Shown: positions 34,346-46,324 of the stretch, piece by piece
Position numbering within the stretch: the first letter of the stretch is position 1
Layout of the letters: each line of letters begins with the position of its first letter
NCBI GenBank assembly: GCA_018261615.1
Contig: JAGTSE010000026.1
Location: 23,053-87,052, forward strand
Source: Pseudomonadota bacterium
GTDB lineage: Bacteria; Pseudomonadota; Gammaproteobacteria; Enterobacterales; Enterobacteriaceae
DNA: 64,000 nt
Reading direction: 5' to 3'
Position numbers and translations under genes: made by a program
Notes under the pieces: model-generated
What the model was told of the DNA's origin: nothing
What the model saw: only the letters and a program-made list of their open reading frames with translations
Databases searched by the model: none

Positions 34346-34802
34346 TAACCTTATCCTTAATTTTATTGCTTATAACTTCCCCACCGATGCCGCCAATCAG
34401 GTCATTAACCTCCCCAGGGAAAGGAGCAAACTCACCAAATTTGCCACCGAACCATGCACCAATAGCCGCACCACCAATAGAACCCGTATCAGGTCCATCA
34501 GTGAAAAATGCGCTACCAGCCGCTATTCCAACGTTCTGCCACACTGTTCTTCCCGGGGCAAGCATTCCCGAAATCCCTGAGCTGACGCTGCTCTTGTAAT
34601 CCCAGCTTTTATTTTCATTTCCCGGACGGCTCAAATCAAACCACTGGTAGCTTCCGTTGGCTATCTCAGCGATAACTCCGCCACCAACAACTTTACCTAC
34701 CGACGCTGCTGGCCCCAGATACCACGCTCCCGCAATCATCACGCCATCCTGATAACCTTCAACAATAGCTTTAGTGATATTGGCACCTTCCGGCAAATCG
34801 CC
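34329..34802 (-). pseudogene. CdiA toxin tail, module 1 (class A), joined out of frame to cdiA
   Basis: Homology starts at [20 protein letters not shown] (34,802) and continues to a class A tail (FPGEVNDLIGGIGGEVISNKIKD). It follows directly on the cdiA body, but the junction at about 34,803 deletes the VENN and entry regions and changes frame, so the cdiA frame ends about 10 codons later in unrelated residues ([10 protein letters not shown]). The toxin can no longer be delivered by this CdiA. Confidence 0.8.
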
Positions 34803-36361
34803 TCGCCATGCCTGACGAGATACTTGCCAGCGTGCTCAGTGTCTGCTTCTGGTCCTCAGTCAGCTTCGACAGGTCTTTGACATCCGGATATAAAACCTTC
34901 GCGATTGCTCCTGCGATAAGTTCACCGCTCGCAGCACCGACTGCACCTGCTGCGGCATTATTTCCCTGAAGAACCGCTGTCACACCGCCGAGAATAGCAT
35001 GAGCAATGGCTTTCGCTGCGTCATTATCATTGATACCCGCATGATGGCCGATGATGTTTGTCAGCTCCGGCGCAGAAGCCCCGGCCAGAGCACCTGCTAA
35101 ATTGCCGCCCGCCAGGCCCTGAAGTGCCGCCGTTGCTGCCTGGATACCGCGCTGAATGTCGCTGCCTGTGCCGTATTTTTCCTGCTCTTTTTTGTATTCC
35201 GGCGTGTCACGCAGTTTCGCCAGATATGCCTGTCGCTGCTCTTCCGTTGCATTCGTCGGAAGAGGTCCGTACTTATCCTGCGCAGCCTTCAGCGCATTCA
35301 GTTCACCCTGCGTCCGGGCAATATCCGCCACCTGGCCGCCGATATCGCTGATCATCCCGATTTCCTTCAGGCGATTCTGCTCTTTCTCCTTGTCGAAAAT
35401 AGGGCTGATGCTGTCGTTGGCATGTTCCGTATCACGGCTCAGGTTCGCCACGTCCTGCTTCTGATTGTCCTTGTCGCGAATGGTGATGGTGCCATCAACC
35501 ACAGCGGCCTGAGTCGTACCTTCGGCATGGCCACTGTTACCCGCCACCGAAATTATTCCGCCCGGCATGTTGCCCCTGAACTGGTCGCCGAAGCTGCCCG
35601 CGCCGCTGATGCTGATGCCCGAGTGCTGGGTTTTGAAATCCGCTTCGTTGTGAATATCGCTGAAGCCAAGCGTTCCGGTATCGAGGCTGTTTTTATCTGC
35701 CGTGGCGGTGGAAGCAATGACTGCGCCATCAAGCTGGGTGTGGTTGCCGACGGTGATATCGAAGCCGCCATCACCGGCGAACATCCCGGTCTGCTCAGCC
35801 ACCGAGTCAAAGCGGCTCTTCATCTTGTCCTGGGAGGCAGCGATGTAGCCGGAGCCCGTCATGCTGCCGAAGGTGAAGCTGCCGCCCGCTGCCACGCTGG
35901 TCTGCTTGCTGTCGTATTTGTTGCTGTCCTGCTGGCTGCTCATCAGCAGGTCGTGACTCACGTCAGCCACGATTTTATTACCGTTGACCTGTGCCCCGTT
36001 GAGCACAGTGTCGTTTCCGCTCTTAATGGTGACGGTCTTGCCACTATCTATCGTGGTTTCAGTCCAGTCGGTGCCGTTGCCTTTGTCCTTGCCTTTTGCC
36101 GCGTTGACGTTGGCGAAGACGCTGATACCGGCACCTTTACCTGCACCAATACTCACACCGATACCACCACCGCTGCTGCTGTTATTGCCGCTGGATTGCT
36201 GAGTGTTGGCAGCCCCGCTGAGAATGACGTCATTCTTCGCATCCAGCAGCGTGTCGCTGCCAGCTTTCAGCTGGCTTCCGGCAATCACAATATCGCCGCT
36301 GTTCGGGCCCTTGCCTTTTCCGTTCGCAGTAATGGAGAGATTGTTGCCCGCATTCAGCGTG
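34771..36361 (-). pseudogene. cdiA: cdiA distal part (FHA-2, pretoxin region), second frame
   Basis: This frame continues the CdiA body after the frameshift at about 36,365. It contains the late repeats ([40 protein letters not shown]), the [18 protein letters not shown] segment and the hydrophobic pretoxin region with [20 protein letters not shown] and [17 protein letters not shown] normal CdiA would then reach a VENN motif; here the sequence stops short at SGMA and is joined to the module 1 toxin tail. It has no proper start of its own. Confidence 0.88.
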
Positions 36362-39300
36362 CTGCTGCGATTTGGATTTCTGCGTGGTCAGTGAGAGGCT
36401 GACCCCCATCGCGTTCGGATCGGATGTCGTGTTAGCCATATCAGTTGCCTGTCCGGCCTGCACGCCGGAAAGCACCGTTTTAGTGGCCTGAAGGGTCTTC
36501 AGACGTCCGTCACTCTCCTCTTTGGTATCCTGCGCTGCGGTAACAGCATTATTAATCGCGCTACCGACTGTACCGGAAAGCGCCAGCGTCAGCCCGCTTT
36601 TCTTCTGCTCAAAGGTTTCATCGCGGGTGCGTTTGTCGTGGCCCGGTTCGATGATAACGCTGCTGCCGCTGAGGCTCATGTCCTTACCAGCAATCAGGTC
36701 CGCACCGCCAATGTGCGCCTGGTTTCCGGCAGCGATAACCACGTTACCGCCCGTCGAGCCCACGGTGCTAAAGCTCTGACTTTGCGTGGTGCCCGCTTCA
36801 CGCAGGTCGTGGGTGGTTTTGCTGCTGCCGATGGTGATGCCGATACCGCCGGTGCCCATCAGGCCGCTCTTCTTCTCTTCCTTAAAGCGCCACGAGGAGT
36901 CCGTGTTGGTGGCCGCCACAATATCGACGTTGTTAGCCGCGCCCAGCGCCACGGTGTTATCGCCCACCACGGAGGAGCCTTTCACCAGCAGGTTGTTACC
37001 CGCCTGCACGGTAACGTTGTTGCCGGAAAGCAGGGTGCCTGCTTCACGGGTCGCACTGTCTTCCTCGATGGTGTGGGTCGTTTTCTTGCTGAGGAACCCT
37101 TTTTTGGTCTTCGTCTCTTCCTTGTAGTGATAATCGCTTTCCGTCGCCGTGGTCAGGTTCACGTCGCGGCCTGCCGCCATGCCGATATCCCCGCTGGCGG
37201 TCACCTGCGCCGCTTCAGCGTTGACGTCTCGCCCGGCGATAATCGTGGTGTTGCTGCCGCTGGCGATTTCGGTGCCCTGCTGGCGTACAGATTCATCGAT
37301 AACGGTTTTCTTTTTCGAGTGTGAACTGCTGCCGGTCACGGACTCTTCCGCCAGCAGACTGACGTCACGTCCGGCCTGAATACCAACATTCCCTTCCGCC
37401 GCGATGCCTGCCGCCTGGCTGGTAACGTCCCGCCCGGCGACCAGAGTCACATTGTCGCCCGCTGAAACGGTAGTTCTGTCTGCGCGGCTCTGATGGCTTT
37501 CGCTGCCGCCCGTGCGGCTGGTTTGTCCGTTGCTCGCCGCGTTCAGGTTCAGGTCATTACCCGCCACCAGTTGCGCGGTTTTACCTGCATTGATGGCACT
37601 CGCCGTGACGTTCAGGTCATTGCCCGACTGCATCACTGCGTTACCGCCCGCCGTAATGCTGCTGCCCTGGTTCGAGGTGGATGACGAACGGGTGTCTTTT
37701 TTGCCCCAGAAGCCCGACTGGCTGCTGCTGTCGGTTATCTGGTTGGCGGCAATATTGATGTTGTTGCCTGCGCCCAGCGCCAGACTGCCTCCGGCACTGA
37801 CTTTCGCGCCGGTGATGTTGATGTCCTGGCCCGCCGCCATCGACAGCCCGTCTGTGGCCGTAATAGACGCCGTCTGCCCGACATCGGTACCGCTGAGCGC
37901 AACGCTACCGCGTCGGGTCTGGCTGCTGAGCGACCAGTCTTCCGTCCGGGTAATGTTGTTAATGCTGCCGTTAATGCTCTCCAACTGGACAGTGTTGCCG
38001 CTGATGGACGAACCGATGTTGTTGATATCGCCCAGCGCGCTCAGGTCCAGCCCGCCGCCCGCGTTGATAAGCCCGGCGTTAAGGTTATTCAGGCTGTTGC
38101 TGCTGTCGAGGGTAAGACCGTTCTGCGCCAGCAGCGAGCTGCCGCTGTTGGTCACGTTGCCGCCCGCTAACTGCACATTGTTGCCGCTAATCACGCTGCC
38201 GCTCTGCACGCTGACATCTTTTGGCGACAGATAGACTTTCGGCACCATCACGGTCTGGCCGTTGATGGTCGCGCTTTCCCACCACAGGATGCTGTGATCG
38301 AGTGCGGCAACCTGATCTGCGGTGAGCGCCACGCCAAATTTCAGACCTAAGGAAGACTGCGCGTTGGCGGCGCTGTCCATCAGATAGCGCATCTGATCGA
38401 GATCGGATCCCAGGCCGTTGATGTAGCGGGAGCCGGTCTGGTTCAACACGTAGTTCGATACATAGCGGGTATCAAAAGCCGCGTCGCCGAGGAAGCGATA
38501 GTCTTTATCCGGGTTGAGGCTGAGACGGTCGAGCATATACGACGAACCGAGGAACTGATTGATATCGGTGTACTGGCTGCCCGTTTCCTGCGGTGCTTTA
38601 CCGGGTTTCATGCCCATCAACGAGTAAAGATCGCCGAACAGATTTGGATCCAATTGACCCAGCCCGTCGAGTTTCGGGTTTACGGTGATGAGGTAAGGGC
38701 TATCCGGATCGGTGGACGGCACAAAGTAGCCGTTGTTGCCGGATGGCAGGGGATAGTTGCCGTCGATACCACCAGGTGCAAGCGTAGATCCATCTCCAAT
38801 CGGCTGTTTGCCAATCCCGGTATCCTGCCAGGCCGGATTGGTGATGCTCAGAGAGCCTGCGCCATCCAACGCTTTCTGACTGCTGCCGCCGTCGATGTTC
38901 TGTGCAGACGGCGTGTTGAGGTTCGGCGCGACAATCGTATTGCTGATTTGTCCGGCATTCGCCGTGGTGTTGGTGTTGCTGATATTGCTGGCAAAATTGG
39001 CGATAACATTGCCACCGGCCTGAATGACGGAGCGGAATATTTCGCCGAGTTCTGTACTTGAGTCATGTCCTTTAAGCGTAAATGCAATGGATGTGTCCTC
39101 AGGCATGACATCCTGATAGTTGTTACCGTCCGTCGGATAACGTCCACCTGGCTCGACTGCATATCCATATCGACGTGAATCATACTGATAGACGAACCAG
39201 TCAGTGACCGTACCTGACTGCCAGCTCTGGTTGTTGAGCGTACTTCCTGTCAGGCTGACATCGCCATTTGCCAGAATATTGCTGGCAAAATTCTCCAGTG

Positions 39301-42300
39301 AACCTGCATTAATAGTGAGATTTTTGCCGGAGGCAATTCTTGATACACCTCCATTGCTGGTAACGTCAGTTCGCGTCTGGCTATTGATAAATTTCTGCTC
39401 TGCCGAATTGGCATACATCGAGTAGTAAAACTGATTCCAGTGGATATAGTTACAGGCTCCATGACCGTTACACGCCCCAACCTGTCTTTCTGCCACCCGA
39501 CTGGTCATGCCGTAAGTACCGTCAGCAAGCTGACTGATATCGACGTTAATCGTCGCATCACCCATGCCCGGAAGACTTTGTGCACCATCGATCTGAGTTG
39601 TTTTCGTCTTCAACCCATCCCGCGTATTCAGCAAATGCCCGGTCTTAATGGTGATATCGCCGTTAGTCGTTTCGATATTCCCGGAGGTATTGATCACCCC
39701 GGCATTCGCCGCGCCCGACGCATCTTTCTGCATCACCAGGTTATTGCCCGCCAGCATATCGCCGAAGCGATTCTCAATACGGTCAGCAAACAGCGAGAGG
39801 TTGTTGCCCGCATAGAGCAGGGCGGTGTTGATGATTGAGCCTGTTGCACTCAGCAGCAGGCTGCCTGCGGTACCGGTGAACCCGTCAAGAGTGATATTGC
39901 CCTGGCTGGTCAGGCTGACGTCCCCGCCTGCCTGCAGACTGCCGCTGGCATTCATTGCAATCTGGCTGCCGCTGAGCGCCGTGGCGCCGCTGCCTGCGGT
40001 CAGTTGGCCGTCGTTGGTCAGCTTGCCCGCAGCGTTCAGCGTGATGCAGTTGCCCTGCAATGTGGCTCCGTTGGTGATATCGCCCTGGCTGCTCACAGAG
40101 AGCTGTTTGTTCGCGGCGATAACGCTCTGCGAGGTAAAGCTGTTGGTGAGCTTCAGTGTCAGGTTGCCGAGCGCCACCATCTGGCCCGCGCCGCTGAGCG
40201 ATATCATTTCGGCAAGCATATCTCCGCCGCTGAACACCTTCCCGCCCGCGTTGTTGAGGCTGTTCCCTTTGAGCGTCAGGCCCTGATTGCCCAGCAGCGT
40301 GCCACTGTTGCTCACACTCTGCGTGTTCACATTCAGCTGTGCGGCCTGGAAGGTGCCGCCGTTGGTCAAACTGTTACCTGTGAGCGTCGCCAGGTTCGCC
40401 GCCATCACGGTGCCGTTGCTGGCAAGCTTCGCCACGTTCAGCACCAGGTTAGTGGCCTGTAGCCAGCCGCTGCCGCTGTAGTCAGGCGTGGTGAAGGTCA
40501 GATCGCCGCCGGAGAGAATTTTGCCGCCGTTGCGGGCCTGCGTTGCCGCGCTGAGCATGGTCTTGCCGTTGCCCTGAATGGTGCCGTCGTTGGTCAGCAC
40601 GGGCGTGGTGAGGCCTAATGCATTCTGGCTGAGAAGCACACCGCTGGCCTGGTTGGTCAGGGCATTCAGCAGAGTGAGCGTCAGACCGCTGTCGCCCTGC
40701 ACGCGTCCGCTGTTGGTGAGCGAACTGGCGCTGAATTGGGTATTCGCCCCCTGAAGTTGCCCGCTGTTGCTGATATCTTTAGCGTTGACGTTCAGCGCAC
40801 CGCCGGTCATTACTTTGCCCTGCTGTTGCAGGTTACCGCTGAGCGCGACGTTCAGACCGTTAACGCCGCTGATTTCACCGCCGTTACTGAGCGAATCGCC
40901 TTTCACCTCCAGTGTTCTGGCGCTCACCAGCCCCTGGTTGCTCAGCGCTTTGCCTGTCAGACGGGCATCGCCCAGGGCGGTGATTTTGCTGCCGGTGGCA
41001 GCGGTCACGTCGCCGCTCAGGGTCAGGGCTAAATCCAGCGCGCTCTGAATCGCACCGCTGTTGGTCAGGCTCGCACCGTCTAAGGTGATGTTCAGCCCCT
41101 GAAGACGACCGCTGTTGGTCACATCTCCCGCAGTCAGCGTCAGTGATTTCTGGCTCAGCAGGTCTCCGCTGTTATTCAGCGCGCCGGCGCTGTTCAACGT
41201 CAGGCCGTTCAGGCCAGTGATCGATCCCCTGTTGTCGATGCTGTTCTGGCGCAGTGAAAGCGTATTGCCCTGAAGCGTGCCGTCGCTGCTGAAGGATGTT
41301 CCGGCGAGCGACATTTCGCCTGACGAGAGGATGCTGCCGTGGTTAGTCAGCTCTGGCGCATTCAGCCCGAAATTGCCCTGACTCATCAGATCGCCATTGT
41401 TGAGCAAAGCGGTACTCAGCATAGCGTCGAGATTGCCGGTTGCCAGCACGGAGCCGTTGTTCGTCCAGCTATCCGCCTGAGCGATGAGGTTCTGCCCCTG
41501 CGTGGTCCCTGCGGTATTCAGTGTTTTGCCGTTAAGGGAGAAATCGCCTGCCGTCAGCCAGCGCCCGTTGCTCCCCTGCGAGAGCGTGTCACCGGCAAGC
41601 GTCAGCGCGCCGGTTCCCTGCAACAGGCCGTCACCATTCAGCGTGGTCGCTTTGACGTTCAGCGTGTCAGCGATGATTTTGCCTGGATTGCTGAGGGAGT
41701 CAGAGCTTAACGTTACACCGTTGTCGCTGGTGATAAGCCCGCTGTTGCGGATATCCGGAATATCCAGCGTCAGATTTGCGGCGCTGTAGAGGGTACCGTT
41801 CTGCTGGTTGTCCAGTTTTTGTGTGCCAATCATCAGTGCGCCATCGCCCTGCATCAGGCCGCTGTTGGTAAGCTGCTGCGACTGCGTGTTCAGACTGGAA
41901 GCGACGAGCACGCCGCTATTGGTCAGATCCGGCGCACTAAGGCTGAGCGATGCCGCGCTGCTTTTGCCGCTGTGGGTGAGTTTTTCGCGGGCGTTCACCG
42001 TCATGGTTCTTTGTGCCGCCTGCGTACCCGCAAGCGCCGCTTCACGAACGGTGAAACTGAGATTATTGCCACTCTGGAGCTGGGCACTCGCCGCAGTGGT
42101 GAGCCCGTCGCCCTGCAACTGAAGATCGCCGCCCGCGCTGGTTTCGCCGTCCAGAGTCGCCGTGGCGGTATTCAGCGTCATCGCAGCGTCGCTGTGGGTT
42201 ACCGAATTTTTGCCGGAGGTCAAGGTTTGCGCATTGACCGTCAGCCCTTTGCCGCCGGACAGCACGCCGTTCTGCGTCACATCCTGCGCCTTCAGCGCCA

Positions 42301-43615
42301 AAGCATCGTCGCTCACCAGCGAGCCTGTATTGGTCAGCTTCCCGCTGGCGGTGATGTCCGCTTTGCCCTTCGCGCCGGTGCTGCCGCTTTGGGTAAAATC
42401 TTTCGTATTGACGGTCAGGTTGCCGCCGCTCAGCAGGGAACCCGAGTTGCTGAGCGTGTCGCTGGCTTTAGCCGCGATATCGCGGGCCGCGTTAACCTGG
42501 CTGGAGGCATCCTGGCTAATGTTTTTCGCAGTAAGCGTCGCATCACGTCCGGCGGTCAGCTTTTCATTGGTATGCGAAATCGTGCCGTTGGCGTTCAGTA
42601 CCATGTCGCCGTCGCTGGTCAGCGAGCCGTTGCTCAGGGCAATGTCGCCCTTGCTGCTCAGCGACATATTGCCGCTGGCTTTGTGATCACCAGTCAGGGC
42701 GAGGCTTTCACCTCTGGCGGACAGCGCCCCGCTGGCGAGGCTGTTGTGTACGGTGAGTTTGCCATTGGCATCCAGGGTGATGTCCCCCTGGCGGGCATTC
42801 AGGTCGCCGAGGTTAACCCCGACGCCTTTCTCGCTGGACACCAGATGAATGCGGTTGGCGTACATCCCGCCGAGCGCACCGGTATCCACCGCTACCGTGG
42901 GAGCGCTGCCTTCGCCCTGTTGCGCCTGCACGCTGCCGTCGGTGCCAACACGGTTGGCTCCGGCAACCACGTTTAAATCCCTGGCATGAATGGCGGCATT
43001 AACTTCCGTTGCGCGTGAAATGATTGACAGCGCATCGCTGTTGCTGGCATCAAGCCCTTGCCCCTCGATGGTGATGCTGCCTTTTTTCACATCCAGCGCC
43101 TGTAAATTGCCGCTGGCGTCAAAGACAGGTTTCCCCGTGGTCAGGGTGGCCTGTGGGGTGTTGATAAACCCGCAGCCGTTACAGGTGATGCCGTACGGGT
43201 TGGCGACCATTACGTTCGCCGCTTTGCCCGCCACTTCCGTATAGCCCTGAAGCTGTGAACGGTTGCCGCCGGTCACTTCGTTGATGATGCCCTTCGCTTC
43301 CTTGCCCGCTTTCAGGTTGGCGTTACCGTTAATCAACCCGCCAAGCTGCGTCTGATTGAGCTTGTCCGTGGCGTTATTGAGGATCAGCCCCTCTTTGCCG
43401 ACGTTGTAATCCTTAAACTGGTTGTGCGAAATCCCGGCCCCGTTCGGCGTGGCAATGTTCACCACCGGCACACCATTCGCCGCTTTATCCGTGGAGGTAT
43501 TGCCTGTTGGCGTCAGCGTGGCGGCAACGGCGGGCAGCAAAGGCTGCGTGGCGAGCAGGCCGCTCACCAGGTAGCTGAGCAGACGATAAGTGAAGCGAAC
43601 GGAAGGCTGATTCAT
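36362..43615 (-). pseudogene. cdiA: cdiA, main frame (TPS domain and filament), frameshifted near its end
   Basis: About 2,420 codons of a CdiA/FhaB-type exoprotein. It has a signal peptide (residues 1-32), and the two-partner-secretion domain with NPYGITCNGCGFINTP at about 139-154. Long beta-helical FHA repeats follow to about residue 1,200, then a Tyr/Pro-rich middle (about 1,400-1,720) that probably contains the receptor-binding region. More FHA repeats with AGRDVNLTT-type units follow. The frame breaks in QKSKSQQ, where restoring the alternative frame gives [20 protein letters not shown], a normal continuation. The start lies 12 bases after cdiB. The break at 36,359-36,376 falls in a CAG/AGC-rich microrepeat, consistent with a small deletion. 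Confidence 0.9.
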
Positions 43616-43627
43616 GACGATAATCCC

Positions 43628-45313
43628 TTAAAACGCGACGGCAACGCGGTAGTAAACAGTGACGTGATCCGGGCCAAGCCAGTCCGGGTAAACGAGAGGC
43701 AGTCCAACGGTGAACGAGCTGGAAACGTGGCCACTGGCGGTACTGAGCCCGGCGGCCGTGCCCCAGAGAGTGCCAGCGGAATAGCGATCCAGCCTGTCGG
43801 AGTGCAGCCAGCCGCCGTCGAGGGCCACCAGCGCGCTGACCTGACCTATCACCGGCAGCGTGAACAGGGTGTAGTTGAGCTCATTTCGCCAGTAGGCGCC
43901 GTTATCGCCGGAAATACTTTGCTCTTTAAACCCGCGCACCGAGCTTTCGCCGCCGATGGTCATACGTTCGCTGCCGTAGAGGCGGTCCGGCGACCACTGC
44001 CCATAGGCGCTCGCCAGCCACCACAGCTTTTCAGCCACCGGACGCTGGAAGCTGGCGTTGAGGCTCCATTTGCGGAACTACGCTTTCGGTAAATCACCGT
44101 TTTTGCTGCCGTCGCTTTCAGCATCGAGCCACGGCATGCCGCGGCTGAAGGTCGGGTTAAAGGTTGCCACGCCGCCGAACATCTTCTGGGTGTGATTCAG
44201 GCCAAACAGCAAGTTGGTGAGCTTGCGGCTGCTGCTTGCCAGAAGAACATCGTCCAGCCAGTTATGGTTGATGCGATGGCTCAAGCCCACGGAGACACCG
44301 GTTTTGATATCGCCGTTGCGGAATAACACATGCGACAAATTCACGCGGTGCATTTCGGTATCGCCGCTTGAGCGCCAGAGGTAGCCGTTGTTATCAATGG
44401 TGCTGAGGTAGTTATTCCAGCTGTAGCTGTAGTCCAGCAGGCTGTAGCCGTAGGGCACGCTGACGCCCGCCACAAAATTTTGTGCATCTTTAGCATTCGA
44501 AAACGCGCTGCTGCGCCCGCCGCTGACGAACCAGTTGTCGGCCAGACCCAGCAAATTATTGCCGGTCAGCCCGCCGTTAATCTGTCCCACGCCCGTGCTT
44601 TTTTGCCCGCTGTTATCGAAGCTCGCAGAGGCCGATAGCGGAAATTCCGGCGTGGCGGTCAGATGCACCACGGACCAGCCCTGCTTATCAGCCGGCAATA
44701 TTTCAATCTGAACCGGCGTGGTACGCGTGCGGTTAATTTGCTCCATGCCTTGTTCAATATCACGCAGGTTAAGAATTTTGCCCTGGAGGCCCGGGAAGGC
44801 CATTTTCAGCTCGCGTTCTGGTACGCCGTCCATGCGGATCTGCTCCAGCTTTCCTTCCAGAATGGCTAAGCGTAATTCCCCTGAGCGTAAATCCTGTTCG
44901 GTCAGAAAAGCGCGGCTGGTGATATATCCTCTGCTGATATACCAGTCTGAGACCGTATCGGTAAGTTGCTGAATCCGGCTCATATCAAGGCACCGACCTT
45001 GCCAGGGGGCGAATAACATCTGTTGCTGGCGCTGATTAATCAGGGATGAGCCATCAAGAACGACCCGATTAATGGTAAAACAGGGACCTTTCATCGCATC
45101 CGGAGCGAAGGGTAACGTTGTTCGTGGAAGTGGAAGTGGAAGTGGAAGTGGAAGTGGAACCGCGCGATCCAGTGATTCACGCTGTTGCTGGTTCTGACGC
45201 AATAACTGCTGCTGTTGTTGTTCAATACTGTCGCGATCTGTCGGGGATAAAAATGCAGCATGGGCAATCTGACTGAATGCCAGCAACATCATTGCCGGGT
45301 ACAGAGGTTTCAT
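43628..45313 (-). pseudogene. cdiB: cdiB, outer-membrane TPS transporter with in-frame amber stop
   Basis: A two-partner-secretion Omp85-type transporter of about 560 codons that would export CdiA. The signal peptide ends near AHA. A Gln-rich linker and Pro-Leu repeat (residues about 33-62) lead to two POTRA domains (GPCFTINRVVLDG, YITSRAFLTEQDLRSGELRLAILEGK) and the 16-strand barrel, ending in a terminal Phe. TAG at 44,078-44,080 interrupts the frame within the barrel: both sides are in the same frame (NGDLPKA / FRKWSLNASFQRP), so a single base change, probably from GAG, inactivated it. The second part keeps GGESSVRGF, the conserved lid-lock VRGF motif. An amber-suppressor strain or read-through would restore it. 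Confidence 0.9.
45122..45160. repeat. Hexanucleotide repeat in cdiB
   Basis: GGAAGT is repeated about 5-6 times on the plus strand, coding on the minus strand for a Pro-Leu run in the linker ahead of the first POTRA domain. Unit length is a multiple of three, so copy changes alter linker length and not frame. Confidence 0.85.
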
Positions 45314-45315
45314 CC

Positions 45316-45360
45316 GTGTTCTCGTTATTATTAATTCCGTGTTCTCGTTATTATTAATTT
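45316..45360. repeat. Tandem duplication upstream of cdiB
   Basis: CGTGTTCTCGTTATTATTAA followed by TT occurs twice in tandem in the leader just before the cdiB start. It doubles whatever is in this leader segment. Confidence 0.85.
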
Positions 45361-45763
45361 TTCTGTAAAAATGTAATAATTACTGCCAAGTTTTGTATGA
45401 ATTAAAACACGAGCAGCACAAAATGCGAACACCAACCGACGATAAAAGGTGGGTTTTGGGAATATTCCTGCATTAAAAAACAGAAGGCCTGATTTAGGAG
45501 AGAGCGCTGTTGCTTGTAAAACATCGGTTCACGACCGCTTTACCGGGACACAGGGAAAAGGATATTTTTCAGCGAACCGCTTATTCATCCCGCATCCATT
45601 ACACCGACTTTAGTCCAGTATAAGTTTGTAAGCAACCCACTAACGGGGATTTATGGCTTCTATTGTCTAAAATCAGAAAGTTCTCGGAAGAAAAATTTCC
45701 CCTGTCCGATTGCGTAGGTATACGATCAACGATCAGAGCTATTACAGATCAGAGGGATTTTGA
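45361..45763. other. Divergent intergenic region, cdiB and HExxH gene
   Basis: About 400 AT-rich bases with no gene. It must carry the promoters for the CDI operon (minus) and the T6SS-linked pair (plus). I could not assign promoters with confidence. Confidence 0.4.
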
Positions 45764-46324
45764 ATGCCTGTAAACGAGAGGATTAGGGTAACGTCAGGAA
45801 CACGTATTACTCCTGGCGGCGTGAGACTTATCACGATGGGTGAGATAGCGTTAGCAAGATCACTTTATGGTTATAGCCTCAGATACAATAAAATTTGGGT
45901 ACATCGGGAAAGCTACTTACCGTTTAACCTACAGCCTATTGATGTTGCTATGAGTCCAAATGGTGAAATGTGGTTTAGGGAAGATACCTATTCTCACGAT
46001 TTCTCGATGGAAGCTGATGTACAGAAGAAACATAGATTCATGCACGAAATGATGCACGTTTGGCAAGCACAACACGGCATATTTGTAAGAACAAGAGGGT
46101 TATTCTCCCGCTTCGCTGATTACAGCTACAGTTTAGATAAAGCTGACATTCGTCATTACAGCTTAGAACAACAAGCCTCTTTGGTTAGCGATTATTGGTT
46201 ATTGCAAACTTACGGCTTTAGAAATTACATGTATCTTCCTGCACTACGAGGTTATGATCCTAAAGGATCTGATTATTCATTACTTCAAAGATACAGAAGT
46301 GTGATGAAAGGATTTCCAGCATGA
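45764..46324 (+). CDS. Putative T6SS effector with HExxH metallopeptidase motif
   Basis: A 186-residue protein with HEMMHVWQ at residues 94-101, a zinc-protease type HExxH motif in the form seen in small T6SS-associated proteins ('HEMxHVWQ'). It lacks a signal peptide. The C-terminal part has YSLEQQASLVSDYWLL, whose Glu (about residue 130) could be a third metal ligand. It overlaps by 4 bases a lipoprotein gene of the kind annotated as T6SS periplasmic immunity protein, and an hcp remnant follows. Effector function is inferred from the pair and not from a known structure. Confidence 0.7.
   Translation: MPVNERIRVTSGTRITPGGVRLITMGEIALARSLYGYSLRYNKIWVHRESYLPFNLQPIDVAMSPNGEMWFREDTYSHDFSMEADVQKKHRFMHEMMHVWQAQHGIFVRTRGLFSRFADYSYSLDKADIRHYSLEQQASLVSDYWLLQTYGFRNYMYLPALRGYDPKGSDYSLLQRYRSVMKGFPA

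Noticed and set aside
35422..43244. Many long open frames on the plus strand opposite cdiA (for example 41,819-42,976)
   Set aside because: They are antisense shadows of the repetitive, GC-rich cdiA coding sequence; no ribosome sites, no domain signatures, and the cdiA frame has clear FHA repeats.
36300..43600. CRISPR-like regular repeats
   Set aside because: The periodicity comes from protein-level FHA repeats with diverged codons; there are no identical direct repeats with unique spacers.
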